43,008 nt of DNA from Alphaproteobacteria bacterium (GCA_022826665.1 JAJDUK010000018.1:1-43008), one strand, 5' to 3'; shown: positions 1-8,252, numbered from the stretch's first letter. Numbers and translations are program-made. The notes: generated by a model from the letters alone, not told the origin.

Positions 1-135
1 CCCGAGCAGAAGCTCGATCGCGCCGCATAGAGCCTGCCCCGCGAAGCCGGGGCCGGATCCCGCCCGGAACTTCATCGCCAGCATCACCGCGCCGCCAATC
101 TCAGCCCGGGATACCCTGCGGTCCTTGGCGGATGC

Positions 136-510
136 TTACGAAATAGGGCGCTCGCCCGTGTCTGAACTCTTGAAAATAGTTCTATTTATCGCAAGAGAGT
201 GCCATGCCCGACGGAAATACCGCATGTTAGCAATGGTAAGTCCACCTAGGGTCAACAGGAAAAACGGAAAGAGATACCAATTTGGTTTTTCGAAGAATCC
301 CTTCCACGCATTTGTCTCGTGAATTAAGTCACAGTCCGTTCTGACCGTCAGAACGGCGCTGTCCTTGCCATCTATTATCCAAGCGCCATTAGCGAAAGCC
401 AGCGTTACAGACAGAACATACAGCAATAACCCCAAGGCGACCAAATGGCTTACGATGTTGTCCCCTGGCTTAAAGAAGTTCCTAAAAATACAAAGTAGGG
501 TGACGCGCAT
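136..510 (-). CDS. Two-helix membrane protein of unknown function
   Basis: A 124-residue protein with two hydrophobic segments, about residues 20-42 (VSHLVALGLLLYVL region) and 76-92 (WYLFPFFLLTLGGLTIAN), separated by a polar loop carrying one cysteine. I recognise no family. Base composition is clearly poorer in GC than the metabolic genes further right, which suggests foreign origin. A purine-rich GGGAGG lies immediately against the ATG, with no normal spacing, and the ATG follows a run of eight G on the coding strand, so the true start could be slightly downstream. There is no co-directional partner within 390 bases. The open frame and low GC fit an acquired gene, but expression is unproven. 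Confidence 0.5.
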   Translation of the reverse strand: MRVTLLCIFRNFFKPGDNIVSHLVALGLLLYVLSVTLAFANGAWIIDGKDSAVLTVRTDCDLIHETNAWKGFFEKPNWYLFPFFLLTLGGLTIANMRYFRRAWHSLAINRTIFKSSDTGERPIS

Positions 511-901
511 CCTCCCCCCCCTTCGTAGTCACCTGAATCTAATATTTGTGGTATAAGTCTTGTTCGACATGCAGGCAAAAGCGTTATTGCATTCAAACAG
601 ATAAGTGTGGGAAGGCAAGTGCTTGATCCATCGGCCCGTATCTCTAGCCGTCTACACAAGAGCCTTCCTGGGCTTGCTCTACTCCGCTGTCAGAGGCCAA
701 TTCCTCGACCTACAATGACCGTGCCTTACGCCATCCACACAAGCATTCCTAGGCTCCTTCTGTGAGGTGGCCTCGGTTCGTCGGACCAGCCTGACGGACG
801 AGCTAACGTGCTAACGTGTATGCTGGTTGAAGTTCAGGCCGCCAGAATCCTCTTGAATCTCTCTTCCTGCTGCTGCTGTTGCACGCTTGTAGGTAACGTG
901 G
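511..901. other. Gene-free stretch with short direct repeats
   Basis: No convincing gene in 391 bases. CTAACGTG is repeated head-to-tail at 803-810 and 811-818, with a further TAACGTG near 894-900. Two imperfect copies of an ACACAAG...TTCCT...GGCT sequence lie near 652-676 and 738-758. These could be operator fragments or degenerate ends of a mobile element; nothing here decides between them. Confidence 0.4.
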
Positions 902-2176
902 TCAAGGCGGCGCGAAGACGCACTCCTCTTCGTCGCATCTATAGCGCATCAGGGGGTCACCTTCGTTGTGTCTGATGTAAAAGAAATAAGGAATCTGGAG
1001 CTTGCCGTCAACATAAGTGTGTTCACGCCTAGTGATCATAGGTGGCAGTATCACGTCTCGCGGCCCTTCGTAAGTATAACTCATAACCCAACCCCCTTGC
1101 ATCTTACCTTCGATAAACTCACCCGAGGCACTCATAGAACTATAGATATCGTAGGTGTCATCCTCCCCCATTCTATAGCTAACGGTCAAAGTGCCCTTTC
1201 CATTTGCCGCGTTGTTCCAACAATCTCCAGACCACTTTATAGGGCCTTTCTTGTTCTTGTATATGTAGTAGCCAGCCTCGTGAAAGAAGTCACAGTCATT
1301 CCGGTTGGAAGCTGCGAGCCAACAACCGCCTCCGGGCTCATTCCCTGAGTTGTTACACTGTGGAAAATGGAGCAGTTGGTTTTTAGAATCGGACGGATCC
1401 GACTCGCTCTCCTCGTGCGCTTGCTCGCCAACTGACTCACTCTCGGAACCCTGTTTCCCGAATAAGGCTTCGGTCTCTTGGCTTATTACTCCGAGCGCTT
1501 CCACCTCTTCTTGCGTGAGATAACCCGTTGCCTCTAGCCCCTTCGCAGTCTGCCAGTCCCATATGGCGGCTCGCGTCTTAGGGCCGAATAGACCGTCGGC
1601 GAGGCCGGGATCAAAGCCCAGCGCGGAGAGACCCTGTTGCACCTGTACGCGCTGCTCGCGCGTGAGTGACTCGTCCCGTGCTTTCACGACTTCTGCCTGC
1701 ATTTCCGCTCGGCGGTCGTCGGTGTCCGATTCTGGGGCTACGAGGACGCGCTCGCTGCCCGACCATGTGCCTGCCTCTCCGCCGGGGCTGGCACACTGCG
1801 AGCCGACCACGGCGCATCCCGATCCCCCTCTGGTCTCACACGTTTGCACCGCGCGCGCCTCCGCCCGATCCTGCGTCATCGCTGCTTTTGCTCCGCCGTT
1901 GCCGTACTGATCCACTGCGAGGGCACCGCAACCGTTCTGGAACCAAGCGCGTTCGACGCAGTCCGCGCCCCCGCCGGCACGACAAGCGTTCAGCGCAGCT
2001 TCTGCCGCATCGTCCTTGGTGATGTAGTTCCACGCAAAGCCGTATGCCACGGACTCTCCGTAGGCCGTTTGGCCGATGGCGATGGCACCATAGGCAACAT
2101 CCAATGCACGTACCGTGCCAGCGCAAAGAATCAACGTGGCCGCGATCATTGCCGCGCAGCAATGCTTCAGGACCAT
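902..2176 (-). CDS. Secreted DUF4189 / peptidoglycan-binding protein with MORN-like tail
   Basis: A 424-residue exported protein. It starts with a signal peptide (MVLKHCC, hydrophobic core, cleavage probably after the VRA near residue 25). Residues about 25-130 are a cysteine-rich DUF4189-type domain (AYGAIAIG, repeated AEALNAC and AVQTC elements). Residues about 175-235 form a peptidoglycan_binding_1 three-helix domain (LSALGFDPG, DGLFGPKTRAAI, LEATGYLT). An acidic Ser/Glu linker follows, then a C-terminal region with MORN-like W.G.C...GKGTL and GEFIEGKMQGG elements. The ATG at 2176 is preferred over upstream ATGs because GAGAGG sits correctly before it and the signal peptide begins there. 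Likely periplasmic or envelope-attached; enzymatic activity is not evident. Confidence 0.75.
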   Translation of the reverse strand: MVLKHCCAAMIAATLILCAGTVRALDVAYGAIAIGQTAYGESVAYGFAWNYITKDDAAEAALNACRAGGGADCVERAWFQNGCGALAVDQYGNGGAKAAMTQDRAEARAVQTCETRGGSGCAVVGSQCASPGGEAGTWSGSERVLVAPESDTDDRRAEMQAEVVKARDESLTREQRVQVQQGLSALGFDPGLADGLFGPKTRAAIWDWQTAKGLEATGYLTQEEVEALGVISQETEALFGKQGSESESVGEQAHEESESDPSDSKNQLLHFPQCNNSGNEPGGGCWLAASNRNDCDFFHEAGYYIYKNKKGPIKWSGDCWNNAANGKGTLTVSYRMGEDDTYDIYSSMSASGEFIEGKMQGGWVMSYTYEGPRDVILPPMITRREHTYVDGKLQIPYFFYIRHNEGDPLMRYRCDEEECVFAPP

Positions 2177-2248
2177 TATTCCTCTCTCCCACCATCGGAA
2201 GCAAGGTGCGGGCATGAGTATGAATGGCATGAGCAGTCACCGCAACCA

Positions 2249-2268
2249 AGGATCAGTTCAGGATCAGT
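2249..2268. promoter_or_regulatory. Tandem AGGATCAGT repeat, candidate operator
   Basis: AGGATCAGT occurs twice with an 11-base period (2249-2257 and 2260-2268), so both copies face the same side of the helix. The site lies in the divergent interval between the DUF4189 gene and the coiled-coil gene. Regulator unknown. Confidence 0.3.
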
Positions 2269-2415
2269 GAGGAATTTGCAGTAGCGGGATTACTTGGCGC
2301 CGCACGCTAGCCGACGCTACTTGAGATCATCTATCCGGCCTTGCGATTCGATCCACCCGCACCGATATGACTGTTTGGCACTACCTGCGAGCAATGGCTT
2401 TGGCCGAGGGCAACC

Positions 2416-3291
2416 ATGGCATCCGAGGACGAGACACGCCCTGGGGCCAACTCGAGCAACGACGGCTTTGATGGCCGCGACCTTCTTGTGGGCCGGCCGG
2501 AAGGAGAGACAGTCGGCAAGCCTGCCACCAAGGCCAAGCGATCGCCGCGGTCGCCGCCATCACCACAGCCCAACGCACACGACGATGCTATCGCGGAGAT
2601 TCTCGCGACGGTGCGGGCCACCGCCGCACGCATCGACACGCTCCGGGACGAGACAGGACCGAAGCACGAAACGGCCGAGGCCCTTGCCCGCGAGACGGCC
2701 GCGCTGACCCAGGCGGTCACGAACGCGCGCGGCGCGCTCGCCAAGGCAGCAGATCTGGCTGCGCGCCGGGACGGAGCGGTGGAGACAGCGCGCGCCCTGG
2801 CCGGGGCCGCCGCCGCGCTAAAGACGCAGGGCGAGGTCCTGGACCAGCGTATCCACGCTACGGACCGGCAGTCGGCTGTGGCAGCCCACAGCTTGGAGGA
2901 CATGAACCAGTCGGCGACGGCGCTCGGTGATCAACTGCGCTCCCTCCGCAACGACTTGTCCCGCATTTCCGACAGACTGCGGTGGCGGTACTGGCGCTTC
3001 GGCCTTGCTGTGGCTGGCGCGGCGTTCGTCTTCTTCGCGCTGGGCCTGGTGCTTCAACGGGAGACCGATTTCGTGTCCTTCGGCGACCCGCGAGACGCGT
3101 GGAACGATTTTGTCGCCGAGCACTACGCGCCGTCGCTCGCAATATGCGCTTCGAAGGCCCGTCTGGACGAGAGAACCATCCGGTGCGGGCCGGATATCGC
3201 CCCCGCGCTGGATGTAACGGTCCCCTTCTATCCGGGAACCCTGACCAAGGTATCGTCCGAAGGGGAATTCGACGCCGAGGTGGAGCAGTAG
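2416..3291 (+). CDS. Membrane-anchored coiled-coil protein next to relaxase
   Basis: A 291-residue protein without signal peptide. The first 55 residues are polar and disordered (Pro/Arg/Lys-rich near 40-52). Residues about 57-187 are Ala/Glu/Arg heptad-like coiled coil. One transmembrane helix follows at about 194-214 (FGLAVAGAAFVFFALGLVL), then a C-terminal 75 residues with two cysteines. The ATG is preceded by GAGGGC. The stop is only 6 bases before the relaxase start, so the two are almost certainly co-transcribed. The layout (coiled coil, single helix, short tail) resembles proteins called DUF6118 found beside alphaproteobacterial MobF relaxases; that match is from memory and weak. It may tether the relaxosome to the inner membrane (inference). 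Confidence 0.7.
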   Translation: MASEDETRPGANSSNDGFDGRDLLVGRPEGETVGKPATKAKRSPRSPPSPQPNAHDDAIAEILATVRATAARIDTLRDETGPKHETAEALARETAALTQAVTNARGALAKAADLAARRDGAVETARALAGAAAALKTQGEVLDQRIHATDRQSAVAAHSLEDMNQSATALGDQLRSLRNDLSRISDRLRWRYWRFGLAVAGAAFVFFALGLVLQRETDFVSFGDPRDAWNDFVAEHYAPSLAICASKARLDERTIRCGPDIAPALDVTVPFYPGTLTKVSSEGEFDAEVEQ

Positions 3292-3297
3292 CCAACC

Positions 3298-6200
3298 ATG
3301 GTCGCGACCGTCACGCGCCTGAAGGCCGCCGCCACGACGGTGCACTACTTCGAGGCGGACGGCTACTACGCGAAGGGAGACCCGGAGCATCGCAAGGCGA
3401 GCGGATGGTACGGCGAGGCTGCGGCGTTGATGGGCCTGAAGGGGCCGGTGAAGCCGAAGCGCTTCGAGGAAATCCTGGCCGGATACGTGCCCGGCACCGA
3501 TCTTCGCCTCGGCCGCCTGCGCGACGGCGAGCACCAGCACAGGCCCGGCGTGGACGTGACCTTCTCGGCCCCGAAGTCCGTATCCCTGGAGGCGCTGGTC
3601 TACGCGGCGCCGAAGACGGGCGCGCGGGTGGTGAGGGCGCACGACGAAGCGGTGCGCGCCACTTTGGGCTTCATCGAGACCGAGCTCTTGCAGACCCGGA
3701 GCTACGACCCGGCGACCGGCCGCAGGCCGCGGGTAGAGGCCGGCGGCATGGCGGCTGCGACCTTCCGGCATCTCGCAAGCCGCAACCTCGACCCGCAGCT
3801 GCACACGCACGCCGTGATTGCGAACATGACGCGCGGCCGGAACGGGGAGTGGCGGAGCGCGGAGTTCACCGCAGTCGAGCGGTCGAAGCTTCTCATTGGC
3901 GCCTACTACCGGAACGAGCTGCGCATGGGGCTCGAAGAAATCGGCTATGCCACGGTGCCGACGTTGGTGGGCAGGATGCCGGGGTTCGAGATCGCGGGCT
4001 ACGGCAAGCCGATGCTGGACGCGTTCTCGACCCGCCGCCGCGAGTTGCTGGACTACATGCAGGAGCGAGGCTGGGAGAACACCCCCGCACGGACCCAGCA
4101 GGCGGCGCTTTACACACGGCGCCGCAAGGCCGAGCCCGACCGGCAGGTCCTGCGCGAGACCTGGGAGGCGCGGGCGCAGGAGCTTGGCCCGGAGCGTGAC
4201 CGCGACACGGCGCGCGGCCGCAACGGCGTCGAAGCGTCGGCGTTTCTACAGAGCGAGGCGCGAGCGGCTCCGTCGGCGCTGTCGGTGGTGCGGCAGGCCG
4301 TGGAGCACCTGGAGGAGCGGCGCACGGTATTCTCCGCCAACGACCTGCGCGCCTGGGCGCTGGCGCATGGGAGCGGGCGGCATTCCCTCGACGCGTTGGA
4401 CGCCGGTATCGCCCGGCTCCGTCGCGACGGGCACTTGATCGAAGCGACGGCGCGAAGGGCCGACCTGGCCTTCGTCACCGACCGCGCGCGCAACGCCGAG
4501 CGCGAGATCATCGCCGGCATGCGCGCCGGCCTGAACGCCGGGCACGGCCTGGCACCGGCAGACGCGGTCGAGGCCAGGCTGGACGCGGCCGGGCTGAACC
4601 CTGGCCAGCGCGATGCCGTGCGCGGAATCCTGCTGTCGCCTCATGTCACGGTGGGGGTGCAGGGCCATGCCGGCTCCGGCAAGACCACCATGCTGCGTGC
4701 TGTGGCGGAATTGGCCGGGCGGCAGATCGTCGGCCTGGCTCCCTCGGCCAGCGCCGCGCGCGTGCTCGAAGGCGAGGCCGACATCCCGGCGCGGACCCTG
4801 CAATGGTTCCTCACCCGCTACCGAGACGTGGGCGACGGCATCACCTCCCCTGAGAAGATGAAGGAAGCGCGCAAGGCGCTCGGCGGCTCGTTGCTGATCC
4901 TCGACGAAGCCTCCATGGTCGGCACGACCCAGATGCGTGCGTTGACGCGGATCGCGGCCGAGACCGGCGTGGAGAGGCTCGCGCTGATCGGCGACCGCCG
5001 GCAGTTGCGGGCCGTCGAGGCCGGCCAGCCCTTCGCCCTGTTGCAGGACGCGGGCATGCCCACCGCCAGGATGGACGAGGTGGTGCGCCAGCGCGATGGA
5101 GACTTGCGGCAGGCCGTGCTGCACATGGTGGCGGACGAGCCGCGCTTGGCGATCGAAGAGCTCGGCAACGGCGTCCTGGAGACCGACGGCGACGAGCTCG
5201 GCAGAAGGGCGGCGCAACTCTGGCTCGACCTCGATCCGGCCCTGCAGCCCGGAACGGCGATCCTCGCGCCCACGCACGAGATGCGGGCCGAGATCAACGC
5301 CGCCGTCCGCCACGGCCTCGAAAACGAAGGAGTGTTGCACGGCCCCGAGCTGGAGATCGAGCGCTACGTCAACCTCCACCTGACCCGCTCGCAGAAGGGC
5401 GATATCGCCAACTACCGCGAAGGCGATGTCGCCATATTCCATCACGACGTCTACGGCGTCCGTGCGAAGGCGGGCGATGCCTGCCGTGTGACGGAGGTGG
5501 GAGACGAGCGCGTCGTGCTCACCCTTCCCGGCGGCAAGGAGCGCAGTGTCGACCCCTCCGGCTATATCCGCTACCGCCTCGACCTCTTCGAGACCCGGCC
5601 GATGGTGCTAAAGGCAGGAGACCAAGTGCGCTGGACCCGCAACGATCCCGCGCGCGACCTGATCAACGGCGAGCGCGCGGAGATTCTGTCCATCCGACGG
5701 GTGAACGTCACGATACGCACCCAGGACGGCCGCGAAATCGTCATGGCGCGCGACGATCCTCAGCTTCACCATCTGGACCACGCATACTCGTCCACCGTGC
5801 ATGCTGCCCAGGGCATCACCTGCGACCGGGCCATCGCTGTCCTGGATACCGAGCGCGGGGGAGTCGCCGATCAGGCGACCTTCTACGTGGAGCTCACGCG
5901 CGCCCGCGACAACGTGGTGCTGCTCACCGACGACCGCGAGGCGCTGATCGAGGCGCTGGAGACCGCGCCTGCGGGGGAGATGTCGGCGCTGAAGGCCATC
6001 GGCGAGCAGTTCGAGGTCGCAACCTCGGTTTCAACCCCCGCCTCCGCCTCGGTCTCGCCCCACGTCTCGACCTTGGCCTCGGCCTCCGTCACCGCGGAGA
6101 CAGTTCCGCGGCACCCGCCTCCGGAGAGGGAGACGATCCTGGACGAGGCGACGAAGGAGAACCGCAAGGCTGCGGTGCGCTTCCTGGACCGGGTTCTGTC

Positions 6201-6528
6201 GGCAGCCTCAGCCTCGATCCGGCAGCGGGAGGAGCATGCAACCATTGCTGCCAGTGACCGCGCCCACGTCACCCAGGACTCCGGCTACGGCGAATGGCGC
6301 GACGGTGCCCAGCGTGCCCTCGAGGGCTGCCGCCGTATCCTCGACGATCCCGAGACCTTCGGCACGCATCTCGCGCGCCGTCCGGGCGCGGAGGACGACC
6401 TCAAGCGCATGTCCGCGCGGATCGAGTCGACCCTGGCGTCGGACAAGGCCGAGATCGAACGCCGCCGGCAGGAGCAGGAAGCCAGCAAGGCGATAGAGCG
6501 CGACATCGACATGGGCCTTGAGCTGTGA
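3298..6528 (+). CDS. MobF-family conjugative relaxase-helicase (TrwC/TraA-like)
   Basis: A 1076-residue bifunctional relaxase. The N-terminal 300 residues are the TrwC-type nicking domain. Tyrosines Y17, Y23 and Y24 lie where TrwC has Y18 and Y26, and the metal triad is H158, H169, H171, the same spacing as the TrwC triad. FSAPKSVS precedes it. The helicase half is RecD/TraI-like, with Walker A GHAGSGKTT (K462) and Walker B LDEAS (D536, E537). Residues 900-920 contain a duplicated VST-ASASV linker, followed by a charged helical tail. Length is close to TrwC and far below F TraI. It should cleave and covalently hold oriT DNA and unwind it. No coupling protein or mating-pair genes are in the window. 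Confidence 0.93.
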   Translation: MVATVTRLKAAATTVHYFEADGYYAKGDPEHRKASGWYGEAAALMGLKGPVKPKRFEEILAGYVPGTDLRLGRLRDGEHQHRPGVDVTFSAPKSVSLEALVYAAPKTGARVVRAHDEAVRATLGFIETELLQTRSYDPATGRRPRVEAGGMAAATFRHLASRNLDPQLHTHAVIANMTRGRNGEWRSAEFTAVERSKLLIGAYYRNELRMGLEEIGYATVPTLVGRMPGFEIAGYGKPMLDAFSTRRRELLDYMQERGWENTPARTQQAALYTRRRKAEPDRQVLRETWEARAQELGPERDRDTARGRNGVEASAFLQSEARAAPSALSVVRQAVEHLEERRTVFSANDLRAWALAHGSGRHSLDALDAGIARLRRDGHLIEATARRADLAFVTDRARNAEREIIAGMRAGLNAGHGLAPADAVEARLDAAGLNPGQRDAVRGILLSPHVTVGVQGHAGSGKTTMLRAVAELAGRQIVGLAPSASAARVLEGEADIPARTLQWFLTRYRDVGDGITSPEKMKEARKALGGSLLILDEASMVGTTQMRALTRIAAETGVERLALIGDRRQLRAVEAGQPFALLQDAGMPTARMDEVVRQRDGDLRQAVLHMVADEPRLAIEELGNGVLETDGDELGRRAAQLWLDLDPALQPGTAILAPTHEMRAEINAAVRHGLENEGVLHGPELEIERYVNLHLTRSQKGDIANYREGDVAIFHHDVYGVRAKAGDACRVTEVGDERVVLTLPGGKERSVDPSGYIRYRLDLFETRPMVLKAGDQVRWTRNDPARDLINGERAEILSIRRVNVTIRTQDGREIVMARDDPQLHHLDHAYSSTVHAAQGITCDRAIAVLDTERGGVADQATFYVELTRARDNVVLLTDDREALIEALETAPAGEMSALKAIGEQFEVATSVSTPASASVSPHVSTLASASVTAETVPRHPPPERETILDEATKENRKAAVRFLDRVLSAASASIRQREEHATIAASDRAHVTQDSGYGEWRDGAQRALEGCRRILDDPETFGTHLARRPGAEDDLKRMSARIESTLASDKAEIERRRQEQEASKAIERDIDMGLEL

Positions 6529-6577
6529 CTCGCCCCGCCGACCTTGTATTCAATCACCGCTGGCCCAAGCTATCGGC

Positions 6578-6598
6578 ACGGCGGCGGTCTCCCGCCGT
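6578..6598. terminator. Hairpin between convergent relaxase and RHH operon
   Basis: A perfect 7-base-pair inverted repeat ACGGCGG / CCGCCGT with a 7-base loop lies in the 91-base convergent interval. It has no T-run, so termination (possibly bidirectional) is only a guess. Confidence 0.3.
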
Positions 6599-6619
6599 CG
6601 GCGGCGGGGCGCCGCTCCA

Positions 6620-7066
6620 CTATTGCGAATCCGAACTTTCGACACTCGTGCGTGCGCGGAGCCGATCGACGGTTGCCGCCGCAAGCTGCTCGCCGAAGAG
6701 GTCCGCAAGAGTCGCCCCCAGCTCCCCCTCGCGGCCCTCGCGCATCATGGTCCGCATTGTCTCCTCGGCAAGGAAGGAGAGTGAATTGCGGATGTGTGTC
6801 AGCAACGCCTCATCCGTCTCTGCCTCCGCCGTGCGCTCCGCAATGGCGGTCACATGGCCGAGAAGGGCGCGCTGTTCGGCTTCGTCCAGCACGAGCCGGG
6901 GCGGCGGTTCAGGCTCCGTCGTCGGGTCCACGGTGAGCCCACACTCGATCATGTAGCGCGAGATGGAGAGCCCCTTCCGCTCGGCCAGAACCCTCACGCG
7001 TCCCCAATCGCTGTCGGTACAGGAGAGCGAGTACGCCTTCGGCAGGCGCCGGCCACGCCTCTTCAT
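6620..7066 (-). CDS. RHH-like mobilisation accessory protein, third of three paralogues
   Basis: A 148-residue protein. The N-terminal region carries a basic stretch (KRRGRRLPKAY), a W at about residue 21, and then an AERKGLSISRYMIECGL helix-turn-helix segment typical of MobC/TraY-like ribbon-helix-helix proteins. The remainder is acidic and helical, ending near a repeated DRLRARTS. The ATG at 7066 overlaps the stop of the preceding gene as ATGA, so translation is coupled. The two upstream genes share the same [G][LM]xxSR[FY][MI] signature, which marks internal duplication. Likely binds DNA near oriT or its own promoter; exact role is inferred from homology of layout and from the neighbouring MobF relaxase. 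Confidence 0.72.
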   Translation of the reverse strand: MKRRGRRLPKAYSLSCTDSDWGRVRVLAERKGLSISRYMIECGLTVDPTTEPEPPPRLVLDEAEQRALLGHVTAIAERTAEAETDEALLTHIRNSLSFLAEETMRTMMREGREGELGATLADLFGEQLAAATVDRLRARTSVESSDSQ

Positions 7067-7422
7067 GAACCGTCCCCGCTCTCGTCGTCGGACCCGGCAC
7101 GAGCCTCCCGAATCAGGAATGCAAGCGCGCCAAGTGCCGATATCTCCGTCCCCGGCAGACGCGACAGCAGCGCCTCGTTGCACCGGTCAAGAAGAGCAAC
7201 GCGCTCATACAGAATCCTCTGCTCATCCTCGGACAGGACCAGGCGAGGACCCTCGTCGTCGTCGGCCTCTGCACCGTGAAGCGCGCATAAGACCATGAAG
7301 CGCGAGAAACTCATCCCCGCCTCCTTGGCCCGCCGTCCGATCAATGCGCGGTTCCCCGGCGAGCAATAGATGCTGCGGATGCGCGCGATCTCCCGCTTCC
7401 CGCCTCCCTCGATTGCCGTCAC
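7063..7422 (-). CDS. RHH-like mobilisation accessory protein, second of three paralogues
   Basis: A 119-residue protein, GTG start at 7422 overlapping the previous stop as GTGA. An N-terminal strand region (RIRSIYCSPGNRALIG) is followed by the shared RAKEAGMSFSRFMV motif. Residues about 60-119 are acidic and helical (LVLSEDEQRILYERVALLDRC, then ALAFLIREARAG). The LVL.E.EQR segment is also found in the third protein (LVLDEAEQR), so similarity extends beyond the DNA-binding motif. Probably a dimeric RHH DNA-binding protein of the relaxosome or a repressor; not separable from sequence alone. Confidence 0.7.
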   Translation of the reverse strand: MTAIEGGGKREIARIRSIYCSPGNRALIGRRAKEAGMSFSRFMVLCALHGAEADDDEGPRLVLSEDEQRILYERVALLDRCNEALLSRLPGTEISALGALAFLIREARAGSDDESGDGS

Positions 7423-7745
7423 CCGAGTGCCTCCTCGGCATCGATCCGTGCACCGGCACGGCGCACCAGAGCCTGCCAGGTATCCGCCCCTGCGGAACCC
7501 TCGACGCGCTCTTTCTCGACCTCGTAGAGCACCCTGACCATGCGCTCGATTCGCGCCACTGCGACCGCGAGATCGCGCGTCAAGACCGGGTCCACCGGCA
7601 CCGCAACAGGCGCCGTCAGACGCTCAAGAATGAAGCGCGAGACGTCCATACCCGCAGCGTCGGCGCGCTCCTTGAGCGCCTGCCAGTCGCTGTCGGTTGC
7701 CATCACGGCGCGCTGCCGCTTGCGCCCCTCGGCTGCCCCGCTCAT
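7419..7745 (-). CDS. RHH-like mobilisation accessory protein, first of three paralogues
   Basis: A 108-residue protein that opens the three-gene operon. After a basic N-terminus (EGRKRQRAV) comes SDWQALKERADAAGMDVSRFI, the same helix-turn-helix segment as in the two downstream proteins. The C-terminal half is helical (LAVAVARIERMVRVLYEVEKE), a segment commonly seen in plasmid mobilisation MobC-like proteins. The ATG at 7745 has a GGCGGA-like sequence before it; in-frame upstream starts exist but would add an unlikely His/Thr-rich extension. The 507-base gap upstream contains its promoter and possibly oriT. Confidence 0.7.
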   Translation of the reverse strand: MSGAAEGRKRQRAVMATDSDWQALKERADAAGMDVSRFILERLTAPVAVPVDPVLTRDLAVAVARIERMVRVLYEVEKERVEGSAGADTWQALVRRAGARIDAEEALG

Positions 7746-8252
7746 GCCGTCCGCCCCATGGTTATGACTTCCTGTGTCGTGTCTGTGTCGCCATAAGGTG
7801 GACGATTTTTGCTGCGTATTACGCGCGCAATCCGCCAACGCCTCGCCTACCGGCTCTATAGTCATCTGAGACAATATTACATATGCGTTATGGAGTCCAA
7901 AATCAAGCGTAGAAAAGGCTTTGAGCGAGTGCAACCAGATTGCGTCTCCCGCATTCGTTTGAAATACGTCAAGTCCCCGAATGCAACTATTGAGCTATCG
8001 ATGATTCTGCCTTATGGACCCCAACCCCTCACGCGAATCCCGTTGACGAGCCGTCCAAGTGTCTGTAATATAGCCCGTATTGGAGGAGATCGCAACGCTG
8101 ATCAGATGTGCAACCGAGAGCTAATCCTGCTCATAGGTTGTCACACCCGACGAAGCTCGGACGCGGACTGATTTCCCTCGACTGCGACTGCGCTCATTCG
8201 TTCCCTCCTGCGATTGGCCGCCGGTATCGTACACTCACCCCTCGCGGAAGGC
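7746..8252. other. AT-richer gene-free gap, candidate oriT/promoter region
   Basis: No convincing gene in 507 bases; GC is visibly lower than in flanking genes around 7800-8120. An 11-base palindrome GCGTATTACGC lies at 7814-7824 (TGCGTATT overlaps it from 7813) and TCTATAG lies at 7855-7861. Both short strings also occur in the R388 nic region as I recall it, but there they are nearly contiguous and preceded by a hairpin; here they are 30 bases apart. The position beside the RHH operon and near the relaxase makes this the best place for an oriT, but no nic site can be assigned. Confidence 0.3.

Noticed and set aside
1-30. Possible C-terminal tail of a plus-strand gene ending in TAG at 28-30, followed by a GCCCCG/CGGGGC hairpin
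   Set aside because: Nine codons are too few to support a gene, and the opposite strand is equally open.
2818-3810. A 330-codon minus-strand frame under the coiled-coil and relaxase genes
   Set aside because: Antisense shadow produced by high third-position GC; the plus strand has recognised relaxase motifs.
7813-7861. R388-like nic site assembled from TGCGTATT and TCTATAG
   Set aside because: The pieces are separated by about 30 bases and no preceding hairpin exists; kept only as a hint within the oriT candidate gap.
7809-8171. A 120-codon plus-strand frame in the gap beside the RHH operon
   Set aside because: No ribosome site, no family resemblance and amino-acid use unlike a folded protein; the gap reads better as non-coding.
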